Shown here one piece after another: positions 24,188 to 32,765 of a stretch of DNA of 39,894 nt (positions are counted from its first letter, which is position 1; each line of letters opens with the position of its first letter). The DNA is from Streptoalloteichus tenebrarius. GTDB taxonomy: Bacteria; Actinomycetota; Actinomycetes; Mycobacteriales; Pseudonocardiaceae. The notes below the pieces were generated by a model. It ran no database searches. It saw only the letters and a program-made list of their open reading frames with translations, and was not told the DNA's origin. The stretch is taken from contig NZ_JAMTCP010000055.1 in assembly GCF_024171885.1 (NCBI RefSeq), positions 1 to 39,894 on the forward strand. Direction: 5' to 3'. Position numbers and translations under genes: made by a program.

Positions 24188-24781
24188 TCAGTCCCGGTGC
24201 AAACGGGCTGTGCGCGACATCTCGGCCGCGTCGAGCAGCGCCGCGGCCGCGGCCCGCCCCGCGCTCGCCGCGCCGGAGGCCCCGTGCACGGCGGCGGTCA
24301 CGATCGAGCCCTCCACGACGAGCAGGAGCTGGTTGGCCAGCGCGCGCCCGGCCCCGGGGACGGCCTGCTCGGCGAGCTGGGTGAGGTAGGCCAGCAGCGC
24401 CTCCTTGTGCCGGCGGGTGGCCGCCGCGACCGCGGGGGAGACCTCGCCCAGCTCGCCGTGGGCGTTGATGAACGCGCAGCCCCGGAAACCGGGCTCGGCG
24501 AACCACAGCCCGAGCCAGTCGAACACGGCCAGGATGGCGTCTCTGGGGTGGTCGGCCGCCGAGCGCACGTAGTCGGCCAGCGCCGCGCGCCATCGCCGGT
24601 CCGTGCGGTCGAGGTAGGCCGTCACCAGCTCCTGTTTGGAGTGGAAGCAGCGGTAGAGCCGTTTGAGCGACACACCGGAGGCGCTCCGGATGTCGTCGAT
24701 GCCGACCGACTGTAGGCCGCGCTCGTAGAACAACGCCTCGGCGGCGTCCAGCACCCGCTGGCTGGCCTCTTCGTCGTCCAC
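24188..24781 (-). CDS. TetR-family transcriptional regulator
   Basis: The protein has 197 residues from GTG 24781, just after GAAGGG. The helix-turn-helix covers residues 8-50 ([37 protein letters not shown]). The C-terminal domain has [17 protein letters not shown], a motif seen in TetR regulators of the AcrR/YxaF type. It is divergent from the NTF2-like gene at 24905, and two copies of a GAGAAC-N4-GTTCTC dyad lie in the gap. It probably represses both. It could also influence mscR downstream on the same strand. Confidence 0.92.
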   Translation of the reverse strand: MDDEEASQRVLDAAEALFYERGLQSVGIDDIRSASGVSLKRLYRCFHSKQELVTAYLDRTDRRWRAALADYVRSAADHPRDAILAVFDWLGLWFAEPGFRGCAFINAHGELGEVSPAVAAATRRHKEALLAYLTQLAEQAVPGAGRALANQLLLVVEGSIVTAAVHGASGAASAGRAAAAALLDAAEMSRTARLHRD

Positions 24782-24797
24782 ACCCTTCCCCTTCCTA

Positions 24798-24815
24798 AGA
24801 GAACGGCCGTTCTCT
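24798..24815. promoter_or_regulatory. TetR operator 1, perfect 18-bp palindrome
   Basis: AGAGAACGGCCGTTCTCT reads the same on both strands. It lies directly upstream of the TetR start and overlaps a TAGGGT sequence that could be a -10 for the rightward gene. Confidence 0.75.
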
Positions 24816-24834
24816 AGGGTAGCCCCATGATCGG

Positions 24835-24850
24835 GAGAACCAGCGTTCTC
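24835..24850. promoter_or_regulatory. TetR operator 2
   Basis: GAGAAC-cagc-GTTCTC repeats the half-sites of operator 1, with centres 36 bp apart. It lies between the candidate -10 and the NTF2-like gene. Confidence 0.65.
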
Positions 24851-24904
24851 AGGGGCGTTGTGCTCCGGTCGAGCGTGTCGCGTCGCCGAGGAGAGTGATC
24901 GCTG

Positions 24905-25315
24905 ATGGGTCCGTTGGCCCCACCCTTCACCGAGGACACCGCCCGCGCCAAGGTCCGGGCCGCCCAGGACGCGTGGAACACCCGCGACCCCGACCGGGTC
25001 GCGCTCGCCTACACCGAGGACTCGGTCTGGCGGAACCGCGACGAGTTCCTCGTCGGCCGCGAGGAGATCAGGGAGTTCCTGCGCCGCAAGTGGGCGCGGG
25101 AGCTGGACTACCGGCTGCGCAAGGAGCTGTGGGCGTTCACCGGGAACCGCATCGCCGTGCGCTTCCGCTACGAGTGGCACGACGCCGACGGTCAGTGGTG
25201 GCGCGGCTACGGCAACGAGCTGTGGGAGTTCGACGAGCGCGGCCTGATGCGGCGTCGCGAGGCGAGCATCAACGACGTCCGGATCGACGAGGCCGACCGG
25301 GAGCTGGTCGACTGA
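24905..25315 (+). CDS. NTF2-like superfamily protein, DUF1348 type
   Basis: The 136-residue protein has the SnoaL/NTF2-like pattern: an N-terminal helix [20 protein letters not shown], the strand-turn [20 protein letters not shown], a [20 protein letters not shown] sheet segment and the final [11 protein letters not shown]. These match the DUF1348 group, whose function is unknown; relatives are cone-shaped small-molecule binding or hydrolysing proteins. ATG 24905 follows GGAGAG. It is under a divergent TetR with two palindromes, suggesting induction by a small molecule. A 22-residue ORF beginning at ATG 24827 lies in its leader. Confidence 0.9.
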   Translation: MGPLAPPFTEDTARAKVRAAQDAWNTRDPDRVALAYTEDSVWRNRDEFLVGREEIREFLRRKWARELDYRLRKELWAFTGNRIAVRFRYEWHDADGQWWRGYGNELWEFDERGLMRRREASINDVRIDEADRELVD

Positions 25316-25752
25316 CGAGTCGACTGGCGAAAGGGGCGACGAGGCGACTCGGTCGCCGGTCACGTCATGTCCACAGTGGACGGTAGAAGGGCGTGGGCCG
25401 TGGAGGCGGCGGCAGGGCCATGCCCGTGGCCGTGGCGGTCGCCGACGGGCGTTCGACCGGCGGCTCGGGGGGAGGTCGGGAGCGCCAACCACGGGCCGGA
25501 GCCAGGGCTCGCCCCGACGTCACGTCGATCTCATTAACGGCGATTTGACGGGCGTCCCGGTGCCTGGCTGACCCAGGTCACATCCCTCAGGTCCCCCTTC
25601 CCGCTGTTCGTGCCCTAGAGTGGCGGGCTGCGCCGGCCGTCCCCGGCGGCGCGGCCCGTTCGGACATGCACGACGACTCGTCGACCCCGGCTCCCGACAC
25701 CCCTCGTCGGTCGCCGCACGGGTGGACACGGCAGCGGGAGGAGGGACTGGGC
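25316..25752. other. Intergenic region before the polyamine operon
   Basis: No convincing gene is seen. It contains one exact copy of the GTCCACAGTGGAC palindrome (25369-25381). A TAGAGT at 25616-25621 could be a -10, but without a good -35. The region is long enough to be regulatory for the polyamine genes. Confidence 0.6.
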
Positions 25753-26958
25753 TTGGCGATGGTGGATGGCCGTCGGACGGCCAGTCAGCGTCCAATGGAT
25801 CACGGGGGCGCCGGCACGCCGGCCCGGATCCGCGAGTTCCTCGACCGCGAGCGCCCCGCGACGCCGTGCGTCGTCGTCGACCTCGACACCGTGCGCGAGC
25901 GGTACGCCGAGGTCAGCGAGGCCCTGCCGGAGGCCCGGCTCTTCTACGCCGTCAAGGCCAACCCGGCCCCCGAGGTCGTGCGCCTGCTCGTCGGCCTCGG
26001 CGCGTCCTTCGACGTGGCCAGCCCCGCCGAGATCGACCTGTGCCTGGCGCAGGGCGCCACCCCGGAGTCGATCTCCTACAGCAACCCGATCAAGAAGCGG
26101 TCCGAGATCGCGCACGCGCACGCCGCCGGGGTGCGGCTGTTCGCGTTCGACAGCGAGCAGGACCTGGAACACCTCGCGGCCGAGGCGCCCGGCGCCTCGG
26201 TGTTCTGCCGGCTGCTGATCCACTCCGACGGCGCGCGGACCCCGTTCGGCAAGAAGTTCGGCTGCGCCAGGGAGATGGCCGCCGACCTGCTCGTCAGGGC
26301 CGCCGAACTCGGGCTCGACCCCTGCGGTGTGTCGTTCCACGTCGGCTCGCAGCAGACCGACCCGGGCGCGTGGGAGGTCGGCGTCGCCGACGCCGCCTGG
26401 GTCTTCCGCGCGGTCGCCGGGCGCGGCGTCCACCTGAGACTGCTCAACCTCGGCGGCGGCTTCCCCGCCTCCTACGTGGAGGCCACCCCGTCGCTGTCGG
26501 TCTACGGCAAGGCCGTCCAGGAGGCCGTGACCCGCCACTTCGGCGACGCCGCCCCCGAACTCGCGGCCGAGCCCGGCCGGGCCATCGTGGGCGACGCCGG
26601 CGTGCTGCGCACCGAGGTCGTGCTGGTCTCCCGGAAGTCCTACGACGACGAGCACCGCTGGGTCTACCTGGACGCCGGCCGCTACAACGGGTTGGCCGAG
26701 TGCGAGGGCGAGGCCATCGCCTACCGCATCGTCACGCCGCGCGACGGCGGCCCGGTCGGGCCGGTCGTGCTCGCCGGGCCCACCTGCGACGGCGACGACG
26801 TCCTCTACCAGCGCACGGTGTACGAGCTGCCGCTGGACCTGCGGGCCGGCGACCAGCTCGACATCCTCAGCGCCGGCGCCTACACCGCGAGCTTCGCCTC
26901 GGTGTTCTTCAACGGGTTCTCCCCGTTGCCGACCCACTGCATCGGTGCCAGGGGCTGA
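25753..26958 (+). CDS. Ornithine/lysine/diaminopimelate-type decarboxylase (fold type III)
   Basis: The 401-residue PLP enzyme is of the eukaryotic ODC/alanine-racemase fold. Schiff-base Lys68 lies in FYAVKANPAP. FDVASPAEIDL, SFHVGSQ and NLGGGFP form the phosphate site, and EPGRAIVGDAG and the C-terminal GPTCDGDDVLY (catalytic Cys and Asp from the partner subunit) complete the active site. The CDGDD form is that of ornithine decarboxylases, so putrescine (or cadaverine) production is likely. Several starts are possible (25666, 25753, 25759, 25795); TTG 25753 is chosen for GGAGGG seven bases upstream. It heads a cluster with speD and speE. Confidence 0.9.
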   Translation: MAMVDGRRTASQRPMDHGGAGTPARIREFLDRERPATPCVVVDLDTVRERYAEVSEALPEARLFYAVKANPAPEVVRLLVGLGASFDVASPAEIDLCLAQGATPESISYSNPIKKRSEIAHAHAAGVRLFAFDSEQDLEHLAAEAPGASVFCRLLIHSDGARTPFGKKFGCAREMAADLLVRAAELGLDPCGVSFHVGSQQTDPGAWEVGVADAAWVFRAVAGRGVHLRLLNLGGGFPASYVEATPSLSVYGKAVQEAVTRHFGDAAPELAAEPGRAIVGDAGVLRTEVVLVSRKSYDDEHRWVYLDAGRYNGLAECEGEAIAYRIVTPRDGGPVGPVVLAGPTCDGDDVLYQRTVYELPLDLRAGDQLDILSAGAYTASFASVFFNGFSPLPTHCIGARG

Positions 26959-27126
26959 CGCGGCCGGGCGGCGGGACCACCCTCGCCGCCCGGTGGCCGC
27001 CCCGCGCGTCCGGCGCACCGCCCACCGACGTCCCCCTCGGTGATCCACCGGTCCCCACCCTCCCGTGTGGCGGGTGGTCCTCCATGCGCACAGGGCGTGC
27101 GTGATCGAGATGGTTGGGAGTGATAG

Positions 27127-27546
27127 ATGTTCGCTGACCCGGGAGCGGTGCAGACCGTCGGGCTGTTCGCCGGGCAACACGTACTCGCCGAGCTGGAAGG
27201 GGTCGACGCGGCCCTGCTCGACGACGAGCCGTTCCTCCGCCGCACGCTGACCGAGGTCCTGGACCTGGCCGGTGCGACGGTGTGTGACGTGATCTCCAAG
27301 CAGTTCGAGCCGCAGGGCGTCACGGTGCTGGCCCTGCTGAGCGAGTCCCACGCCTCGGTGCACACGTACCCGGAGCGGGGCGCGCTGTTCGTGGACGTGT
27401 TCACCTGCGGGGACCGGGCCAAGCCCGAGCTCGCGGTCGAGCTGCTGACCAAGGCGCTGCGCCCCACGAGGGTGCAGTCGAAGACCATCCACCGCGGCGC
27501 GGACCACCCCGCCGCCGCGACCGGCCACCGAGAGGGGGCGAGTTGA
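27127..27546 (+). CDS. speD: S-adenosylmethionine decarboxylase proenzyme SpeD
   Basis: The 139-residue class I bacterial proenzyme self-cleaves at Glu73-Ser74 in LLSESHASVHTYPE to form the pyruvoyl cofactor. His79 and Cys94 (DVFTCGD) are at the same spacing from the serine as the catalytic pair in the Thermotoga enzyme. It makes decarboxylated S-adenosylmethionine, the aminopropyl donor. The final 15 residues are a disordered Ala/His-rich tail. Its stop overlaps the speE start (TTGA), so the two are translationally coupled. It lies 168 bp after the ODC-like gene in the same direction. Confidence 0.95.
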   Translation: MFADPGAVQTVGLFAGQHVLAELEGVDAALLDDEPFLRRTLTEVLDLAGATVCDVISKQFEPQGVTVLALLSESHASVHTYPERGALFVDVFTCGDRAKPELAVELLTKALRPTRVQSKTIHRGADHPAAATGHREGAS

Positions 27547-28415
27547 TCGAGATCGACGGCGGCCGCTACGTGCGCGAGCCGCTCGCCAAGGGCATGTTCC
27601 GGCTCTGGCAGGTCCACGACGTGCTGTTCGAGGGCGACACCGCCTATCAGCACGTGCTGATCGCCAGGACCGACCAGGGCGTGTCGCTGTTCTGCGACGA
27701 CGACCGACAGAGCACGGAGTTCAGTCAGCTCGTCTACCACGAGGCGCTGCTGGTCCCGGCCCTGCTGCTCGCGGACAAGGTCGAGAACGTGCTGGTCGTC
27801 GGCTCCAGCGAGGGAGTCGTCAGCCAGATCTCGGTGGCCTTCGGCGCCACCCGCGTCGACCACGTCGACATCGACGAGCAGGCCGTCAAGCTGTGCGCGC
27901 GGCACCTGCCCTACGGCTACACGCCGGAGGAGCTGGAGCGGGCGGAGCGCGGCGAGGGCCCGGTCCGCGTGCACTACACCGACGGTTGGCAGTACCTGCT
28001 CGACGCCGCCAAGGGCGACGTGCGGTACGACATCGTCCTGGTCGACCTGCCGGACGAGCGGGACGACGAGGAGGCGCAGCACAACCGCCTGTACGGCGAG
28101 GAGTTCCTCCGCATGTGCAAGGCGGTGCTGGCCCCGGGCGGCGTGGTCGTCACGCAGGCCGGCTGCCAGACGATGTGGCGCAACACCACGCTGATCCGCT
28201 CCTGGAACCGGTTCCAGGAGAACTTCGGCACCACGGTCTACTACGGCTCCGACGAGCACGAGTGGGCGTACCTGTTCGGCCGTGCCGACGAGGTGGCCGA
28301 CACCACCGAGCTGATGATCGAGCGTCTTGAGAAGAGCGCGTACCGCCCGGTGTCCATCGACGCCGACGCGTTGCGCGGCAACACGATCCCGCCGTACCTG
28401 GTGCGCCGGGGCTGA
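27543..28415 (+). CDS. speE: Spermidine synthase-like aminopropyltransferase SpeE
   Basis: The 290-residue aminopropyltransferase has an N-terminal beta domain (VHDVLFEGDTAYQHVLIART). The Rossmann core follows: LVYHEALLVPALLL, then VLVVGSSEGVVSQISV where the usual GGGDGG loop sits, VDHVDIDEQAVKL, and YDIVLVDLPDERDDE in place of the common VDSTDP. The acidic ends of both strands are kept, but the glycine loop is changed. The enzyme is therefore a divergent member that may use another acceptor or make another polyamine. A TTG start overlaps the speD stop. By-product methylthioadenosine connects it to mtnA. A long hairpin follows. Confidence 0.9.
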   Translation: MIEIDGGRYVREPLAKGMFRLWQVHDVLFEGDTAYQHVLIARTDQGVSLFCDDDRQSTEFSQLVYHEALLVPALLLADKVENVLVVGSSEGVVSQISVAFGATRVDHVDIDEQAVKLCARHLPYGYTPEELERAERGEGPVRVHYTDGWQYLLDAAKGDVRYDIVLVDLPDERDDEEAQHNRLYGEEFLRMCKAVLAPGGVVVTQAGCQTMWRNTTLIRSWNRFQENFGTTVYYGSDEHEWAYLFGRADEVADTTELMIERLEKSAYRPVSIDADALRGNTIPPYLVRRG

Positions 28416-28478
28416 GCCACCGCACCCCGTTCGGCGGGCCGGCGCCTGGCCGGCACGGCCGACGCGGGACCGCATCGA

Positions 28479-28519
28479 CAGCGGGTCCGCCGTCTCCCCG
28501 CGAGACGGTGGGCCCGCTG
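28479..28519. terminator. Terminator of the polyamine operon
   Basis: CAGCGGGTCCGCCGTCTC pairs with GAGACGGTGGGCCCGCTG with two mismatches around a five-base loop, 64 bp after the speE stop. Confidence 0.75.
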
Positions 28520-28716
28520 TTCGGCGTTCACGCCCCGCGTCGGCCGTGACGCCGGTCCGCACGAGACGGTCGGGGATTCGGGTGACGCGGACGCGCCCCA
28601 GCGCTCTCTGATGGGTGAACTGTGATCGTTATGGCCCTGAGGCTTACCCATCCGGGTGCGCGCACTCCTAGTTTGTGATCGCGACCACGGACGAGCGAGC
28701 ACGAGGAGTGGTGCCG

Positions 28717-29091
28717 GTGAACGTCACGGACCAGGCGGCGATCGACGCGTTTCCCGAGTTGCGGCATCTCATCGCGTTGCGGAACGGCGGGTGGCGGTTC
28801 CTGCCGCCGCTGGTCCGGGACGGCCTGCCCGTGGAGGTGGACGGCTTCCGGGAGTGGCCGGGCGGCTACCGGGACGTGATCGGGGTGCGTTCGCCGACCG
28901 ACGTGACGGGGCTGCGGGTGACCGGGGAGGACCCGCCGGGCATCGTCTGGGAGTTCACCGGGGGCCTCGGCGAGGTCGTGCACGCCCTGCTGGCGTTGCC
29001 CGCGCCGGGGGACCGGTTGGCCCCTCGACTGGTCGTCGCCTCCGGCCCTTCACTGTGGACCCCCACCCTCGGGTTCGGCCGCCCCTGCTGA
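28717..29091 (+). CDS. Conserved hypothetical protein of unknown function
   Basis: The protein has 124 residues from GTG 28717, chosen for GAGGAG eight bases before it; in-frame GTGs at 28675 and 28711 are less likely. It has the pattern AFPELRHLIALRNGGWRFLP, GFREWPGGYRDVIGVRS, GIVWEFTGGLGEVVHALL and LPAPGDRLAP. I recall similar small proteins in many actinobacteria, without known function. No signal peptide, membrane helix or metal motif is visible. A TAGTTT near 28671 could be its -10. It stands alone and precedes a gene-poor stretch. Confidence 0.78.
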   Translation: MNVTDQAAIDAFPELRHLIALRNGGWRFLPPLVRDGLPVEVDGFREWPGGYRDVIGVRSPTDVTGLRVTGEDPPGIVWEFTGGLGEVVHALLALPAPGDRLAPRLVVASGPSLWTPTLGFGRPC

Positions 29092-29582
29092 GCGCGTCGG
29101 CCGGGTTCGCCTCGTCGCCGTGGCGCGCCCTCCCCCCGGCGCTCCCGCGCGGTCCCGTGCCGTCCACGCGGACGCCGGCGTCGACGAGACGTCCTGACGG
29201 CAGCGCTCCGGGGCTGTGGCGTGGAGTGCCGGCCGGCTCCTGGCGCGACAGCGGCTCCCGGCCCGTGTGCCGGGGTGCGGACGGCGGTCCGCGTCCCCGG
29301 CGCACGGGCCGGTGTCCTGGGAGCCGGTTGGCCTGCTCACCCTCCTGGCAGGTACGACGCCACTCGCTGGAGTGAAGGCATGGGCACTCGGGGGTGCGGG
29401 CTCGCCGGCCCGGCCATCACGCGAACGAGGAATGGGTCCCACTCCTGCGCGCCGCTCGGCGGCGCTGGCGTCCACTCCGCGGGCGCGGGTGCTGGTCCGG
29501 GTGGGGACGGGCGGCCCGCCGCCGTGAGCCGAACGGGCCACTCCCGGGGCCGGCGACGCCGAGCGACAGGAGGACACGCAGG

Positions 29583-29645
29583 GTGAGAAAAATGGTGATC
29601 GCCTTTCCCGTCTCGGACGAAGACACGGAGTGCGCCGCGGATTAG
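29583..29645 (+). CDS. Possible 20-residue peptide
   Basis: GTG 29583 is preceded by AGGAGG nine bases away. The peptide is MRKMVIAFPVSDEDTECAAD, with a basic start, hydrophobic middle and acidic end with one Cys. Its start overlaps the stop of an upstream 68-codon frame (GTGA). There is no similarity I know. It could be a peptide gene, a leader peptide or chance. Confidence 0.3.
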   Translation: MRKMVIAFPVSDEDTECAAD

Positions 29646-29698
29646 TGTCGTCGACGCGGGCCCGCAACCGAACATCGTCCGAGAATCCGGGAGAAACG

Positions 29699-29773
29699 AT
29701 GTACGACGTCGACCTGTGGCATCACACGTGGGCCGCCCTCGGTCTGTATCTGGGCCTCGGGGTCCTTCTCTGA
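29699..29773 (+). CDS. Possible 24-residue single-pass membrane peptide
   Basis: ATG 29699 follows GGGAGAAACG. The peptide starts MYDVDLWHHTWAA and ends LGLYLGLGVLL, giving a short hydrophobic helix with a Trp/His-rich N-terminus. It lies 53 bp after the 20-residue ORF. It resembles small membrane proteins in size only; a chance ORF is possible. Confidence 0.35.
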   Translation: MYDVDLWHHTWAALGLYLGLGVLL

Positions 29774-30143
29774 GGAATGCCGTCGCGCCAGGGGCGCACG
29801 CGGTCGGCGCCGAGCGTCCCGCGCCCAGCCCCCGCCGGGCGGCCTGGGCACTGACCTTCGGGCCGTGAGGTCGCTGACCAGCAGGAACGTCCCCGGTGTC
29901 GTGGCGGTCGCGAGGAGTCGGCGCGACCGGCGCGACGCGGCCAGCGCCCGACGCGGCCGTGCCGGGAGACGGGACCGTCGACGAGGGATCGGAGGGAGTT
30001 CCCCGCCTTCGGGGCGGCCGGCGCCGGCCCCGGCGGGAAGGGGAGAAGCGCGCCAGAACGGGCGGCCCGCCTGCCGCCCATTTCTTCGGAAATTCACGCG
30101 AGAACAACGACGACAACGGAGCCGGAAACCGAACACGACGAAA

Positions 30144-30185
30144 GGCGCGGCGGCCGCCCCCGAAACCGGGGACGGCCGCCGCGCC
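30144..30185. terminator. Terminator of the ABC exporter operon
   Basis: GGCGCGGCGGCCG (30144-30156) pairs with CGGCCGCCGCGCC (30173-30185), with an inner CCCCG...CGGGG stem. It lies just past the minus-strand permease stop at 30207. Confidence 0.85.
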
Positions 30186-30206
30186 CTCCTGTGGTCGCCG
30201 GTGTCG

Positions 30207-32765
30207 TCAGTCGGCCGCCATCGCCGAGACCACCGAGGTCCTGGCCGCCCTGCGGGCGGGCAGCACGGCCGCCGCCATCGCGGCCACCAGCGCAACCAGC
30301 AGCATCACGCCGATCTGGCCGTACGGCACCACCAGGTTCAGGGTGATGTCCGCCCCGGAGAGGGAGGAGGTCAGCGCCCACGCGAAGCCCACGCCGAGGG
30401 CGACGCCCAGGATCGCGCCCATCAGCGCCATGAGCACCGACTCGACCAGCAGCATCAGCCGGAGCTGCCCCTTGGTGAGGCCCAGCGCCCGCAGCAGCGC
30501 GGACTCCCTGGTGCGCTCCAGGACCGACAGGCTCAGCGTGTTCGCGATGCCGAACAGGGCGATCACCACGGCCAGGCCGAGCAGGGCCCACACCACGGCC
30601 AACGCGGTGTCGATGTTCTTGTTGAGGTCGGCCTTCACGTCGGCCGCGCTGCTGACCTCGGCGGTCGGCACGCTGGCCAGGGCCTTCTCCAGCGCCTCCT
30701 TGCCGGCGACCGGGTCCACCCCGTCCCGCATGTCGACCATGATCTGGTCGTAGCCGGCGCGCGCCGGGTTCATGCGGGTGGCCGTGCCCAGGTCGACCAT
30801 CGCCTCCGGCAGCTCCCGGCCGTGGTAGATCGCGACCACCTTGAGCTGCTGCTTCCTGGTCTCCCCGCCCTCGCGGTCGAGCACGCTCACCGTGACGGTG
30901 TCGCCGACCTTGAGGTTCTGCGCCTTGGCGGTCTTCTCCAGCAACGCGACGGTGTCGCCGCCGAGCTTCCCGAGGTCGCCCTCGTTGGTGGTCGGCCGGA
31001 CCAGGCTGCCGATCGCGTCCCTGGTCACGCCGTCGACCGACGCGTAGGTCTCGCCGAGCTTCACCTGCACCGAGGCGCCGGGGGAGACCTTCTCCACGCC
31101 GTCGACCCTGCGCAGCGCGTCGACCAGCGACGTGGGGAGCTGCCGGTCGTACATCGCCGAGGTCACGGTGTAGTCGACGGGGAACTGCTTGTCGATGGCC
31201 TCGTTGCCCGCCTGCTTGGTCGAGGTCGCCACGACCGTGACCAGCGAGACGATGGTGACGCCGATCATCAGCGCCGCGGTGGTCGCCGCGGTGCGCTTCG
31301 GGTTGCGGCCCGCGTTGGCCGAGGCCAGCTTCGCCGGCACCCCGAACAGCGCGCCGGGCAGCACGCCGAGCACCCGGTTGATCGGGCCCACGATCATCGG
31401 GCCGAGCGCGACCACCGCCAGCAGCAGCACCATGGTGCCGCCGCCCACGATCATCATCGCGGCGTCGCCCTCGGCCTTCATGCCCATGGCGATCAGGCCG
31501 CCGCCGAGCAGCGTCAGGAGCGCGATCGCGGCGATCCGCAGCTTGCCGGTCCTGGCGACCTCCTCCTGGCTGTCCGGCTGGGACCGCAGGGCGGCGATCG
31601 GCGCGACGCGGGTGGCCCTGCGGGCGGGCAGCACGGCGGAGAGCACCGTGACGACCACGCCGACGCCGAGCGCGGCGAGCACCGTCGTGGCGGTCACCGG
31701 GACCCGGACCGCGCTGTCGCTGTCCGTCATCGCGTTCACCCCGAGCTGGAGGGCCGCCGCGGTGCCGACGCCGCCGGCCAGGCCGACGACCGAGGCCACC
31801 AGGCCCATGACCACGGCCTCCAGCAGGACGCTGCCGAAGAGCTGGCCCCGGTCCGCGCCCACGCAGCGCAGCAACGCCAGCTCACGCGTGCGCTGCGCGA
31901 TCAGGATGGTGAACGTGTTGTAGATGACCATCGCCGCGACCACCAGCGCGATCACCGCGAAGGTGAGCATGAAGGTGGTGAGGCTGCTGGCCTGCTTGCT
32001 GTAGCTCTCCAGGGCCTTCCTGGTGGCCTCCTCGCCGGTCGTCGCCTTGACGTACGGCTTGCCGAAGGAGTCCTGGACCCGCTTGGCCAGGTCCGCCTGG
32101 GACACGCCCGCCGCGCCGGCGACCACGATCTCGTAGGCGCCCTTGGCCCCCTCGGGGTTGAGCGAGCGCAGCGAGGCCGACGTGGCGATGAACTGGTCGG
32201 CCAGGTACAGCGAGCTGGCCTGGACACCGCGCTGGTAGACGCCGACGACCGTGAACTTGCGCCGCTGCTCGGCCTTGTCCACGAACTCGACCTGCTGGCC
32301 GACGGAGATCTTGTCGTTCTTCGCGGTGCGCTCGTCGAGGGTGACCTCGTCGTCGCGCTGCGGGAAACGGCCGTCCTTCAGGTCGACCGGCAGCAGCTTG
32401 GTGTCCCGCACCATCGGCACGCCGGCCGCGGGCTTGGCGCGGCCGTTGCCGTGCACCATCGGCACCAGGACGAACTCGCGGCCCTCGGCCGAGGCGACGC
32501 CCGACACCCTCCGCACCGCGTCGACCTGTTCCGGCGTGAACATGCGCGGCTGGCCCTCGGGCACGTCGCCGTCGATGTTGACCACGACGTCGACGTTGCG
32601 CGTGTCGCGGGCGAAGTTGTCCTTGGTCTCCGCGTCCATCGCGTCGCCCAGCACCAGGGTGCCGCTGACGAACGCGACGCCGAGCACGATCGCGACGGAG
32701 GACAGCAGGAGCCTCATCATGCGGGCGCGGATGCCCGCCAGTGTGGCGCGCAGCATCCGCGTCAC
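30207..32765 (-). CDS. ABC transporter permease, FtsX/MacB (type VII ABC) family
   Basis: The 852-residue protein starts with GTG 32765, overlapping the ATPase stop (GTGA). After one N-terminal helix (LLLSSVAIVLGVAFVSGTLV) comes a large extracellular domain (about 45-255). Then three helices follow with the FtsX signature (IYNTFTILIAQRTRELALLR, CVGADRGQLFGSVLLEA). A second half repeats the plan: a helix near residue 500, another external domain, and C-terminal helices with ANTLSLSVLERTRESALLRA followed by LGLTKGQLRLMLLVES. Such fused FtsX-domain permeases move lipids, peptides or lipoproteins by mechanotransmission rather than classic transport. The substrate is unknown. Confidence 0.94.
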   Translation of the reverse strand: MTRMLRATLAGIRARMMRLLLSSVAIVLGVAFVSGTLVLGDAMDAETKDNFARDTRNVDVVVNIDGDVPEGQPRMFTPEQVDAVRRVSGVASAEGREFVLVPMVHGNGRAKPAAGVPMVRDTKLLPVDLKDGRFPQRDDEVTLDERTAKNDKISVGQQVEFVDKAEQRRKFTVVGVYQRGVQASSLYLADQFIATSASLRSLNPEGAKGAYEIVVAGAAGVSQADLAKRVQDSFGKPYVKATTGEEATRKALESYSKQASSLTTFMLTFAVIALVVAAMVIYNTFTILIAQRTRELALLRCVGADRGQLFGSVLLEAVVMGLVASVVGLAGGVGTAAALQLGVNAMTDSDSAVRVPVTATTVLAALGVGVVVTVLSAVLPARRATRVAPIAALRSQPDSQEEVARTGKLRIAAIALLTLLGGGLIAMGMKAEGDAAMMIVGGGTMVLLLAVVALGPMIVGPINRVLGVLPGALFGVPAKLASANAGRNPKRTAATTAALMIGVTIVSLVTVVATSTKQAGNEAIDKQFPVDYTVTSAMYDRQLPTSLVDALRRVDGVEKVSPGASVQVKLGETYASVDGVTRDAIGSLVRPTTNEGDLGKLGGDTVALLEKTAKAQNLKVGDTVTVSVLDREGGETRKQQLKVVAIYHGRELPEAMVDLGTATRMNPARAGYDQIMVDMRDGVDPVAGKEALEKALASVPTAEVSSAADVKADLNKNIDTALAVVWALLGLAVVIALFGIANTLSLSVLERTRESALLRALGLTKGQLRLMLLVESVLMALMGAILGVALGVGFAWALTSSLSGADITLNLVVPYGQIGVMLLVALVAAMAAAVLPARRAARTSVVSAMAAD

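Larger units (their letters stand above)
29092..30143. other. Gene-poor region of about 1.05 kb
   Basis: No full-size gene is convincing in either strand: the long open frames are Arg/Gly/Pro-rich shadows of high GC. Features seen are a CACTC-gctg-GAGTG dyad (29361-29374), a possible 68-codon frame starting at ATG 29380, and two short ORFs with ribosome sites (29583-29645 and 29699-29773). The rest holds nothing I recognise. Confidence 0.6.
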
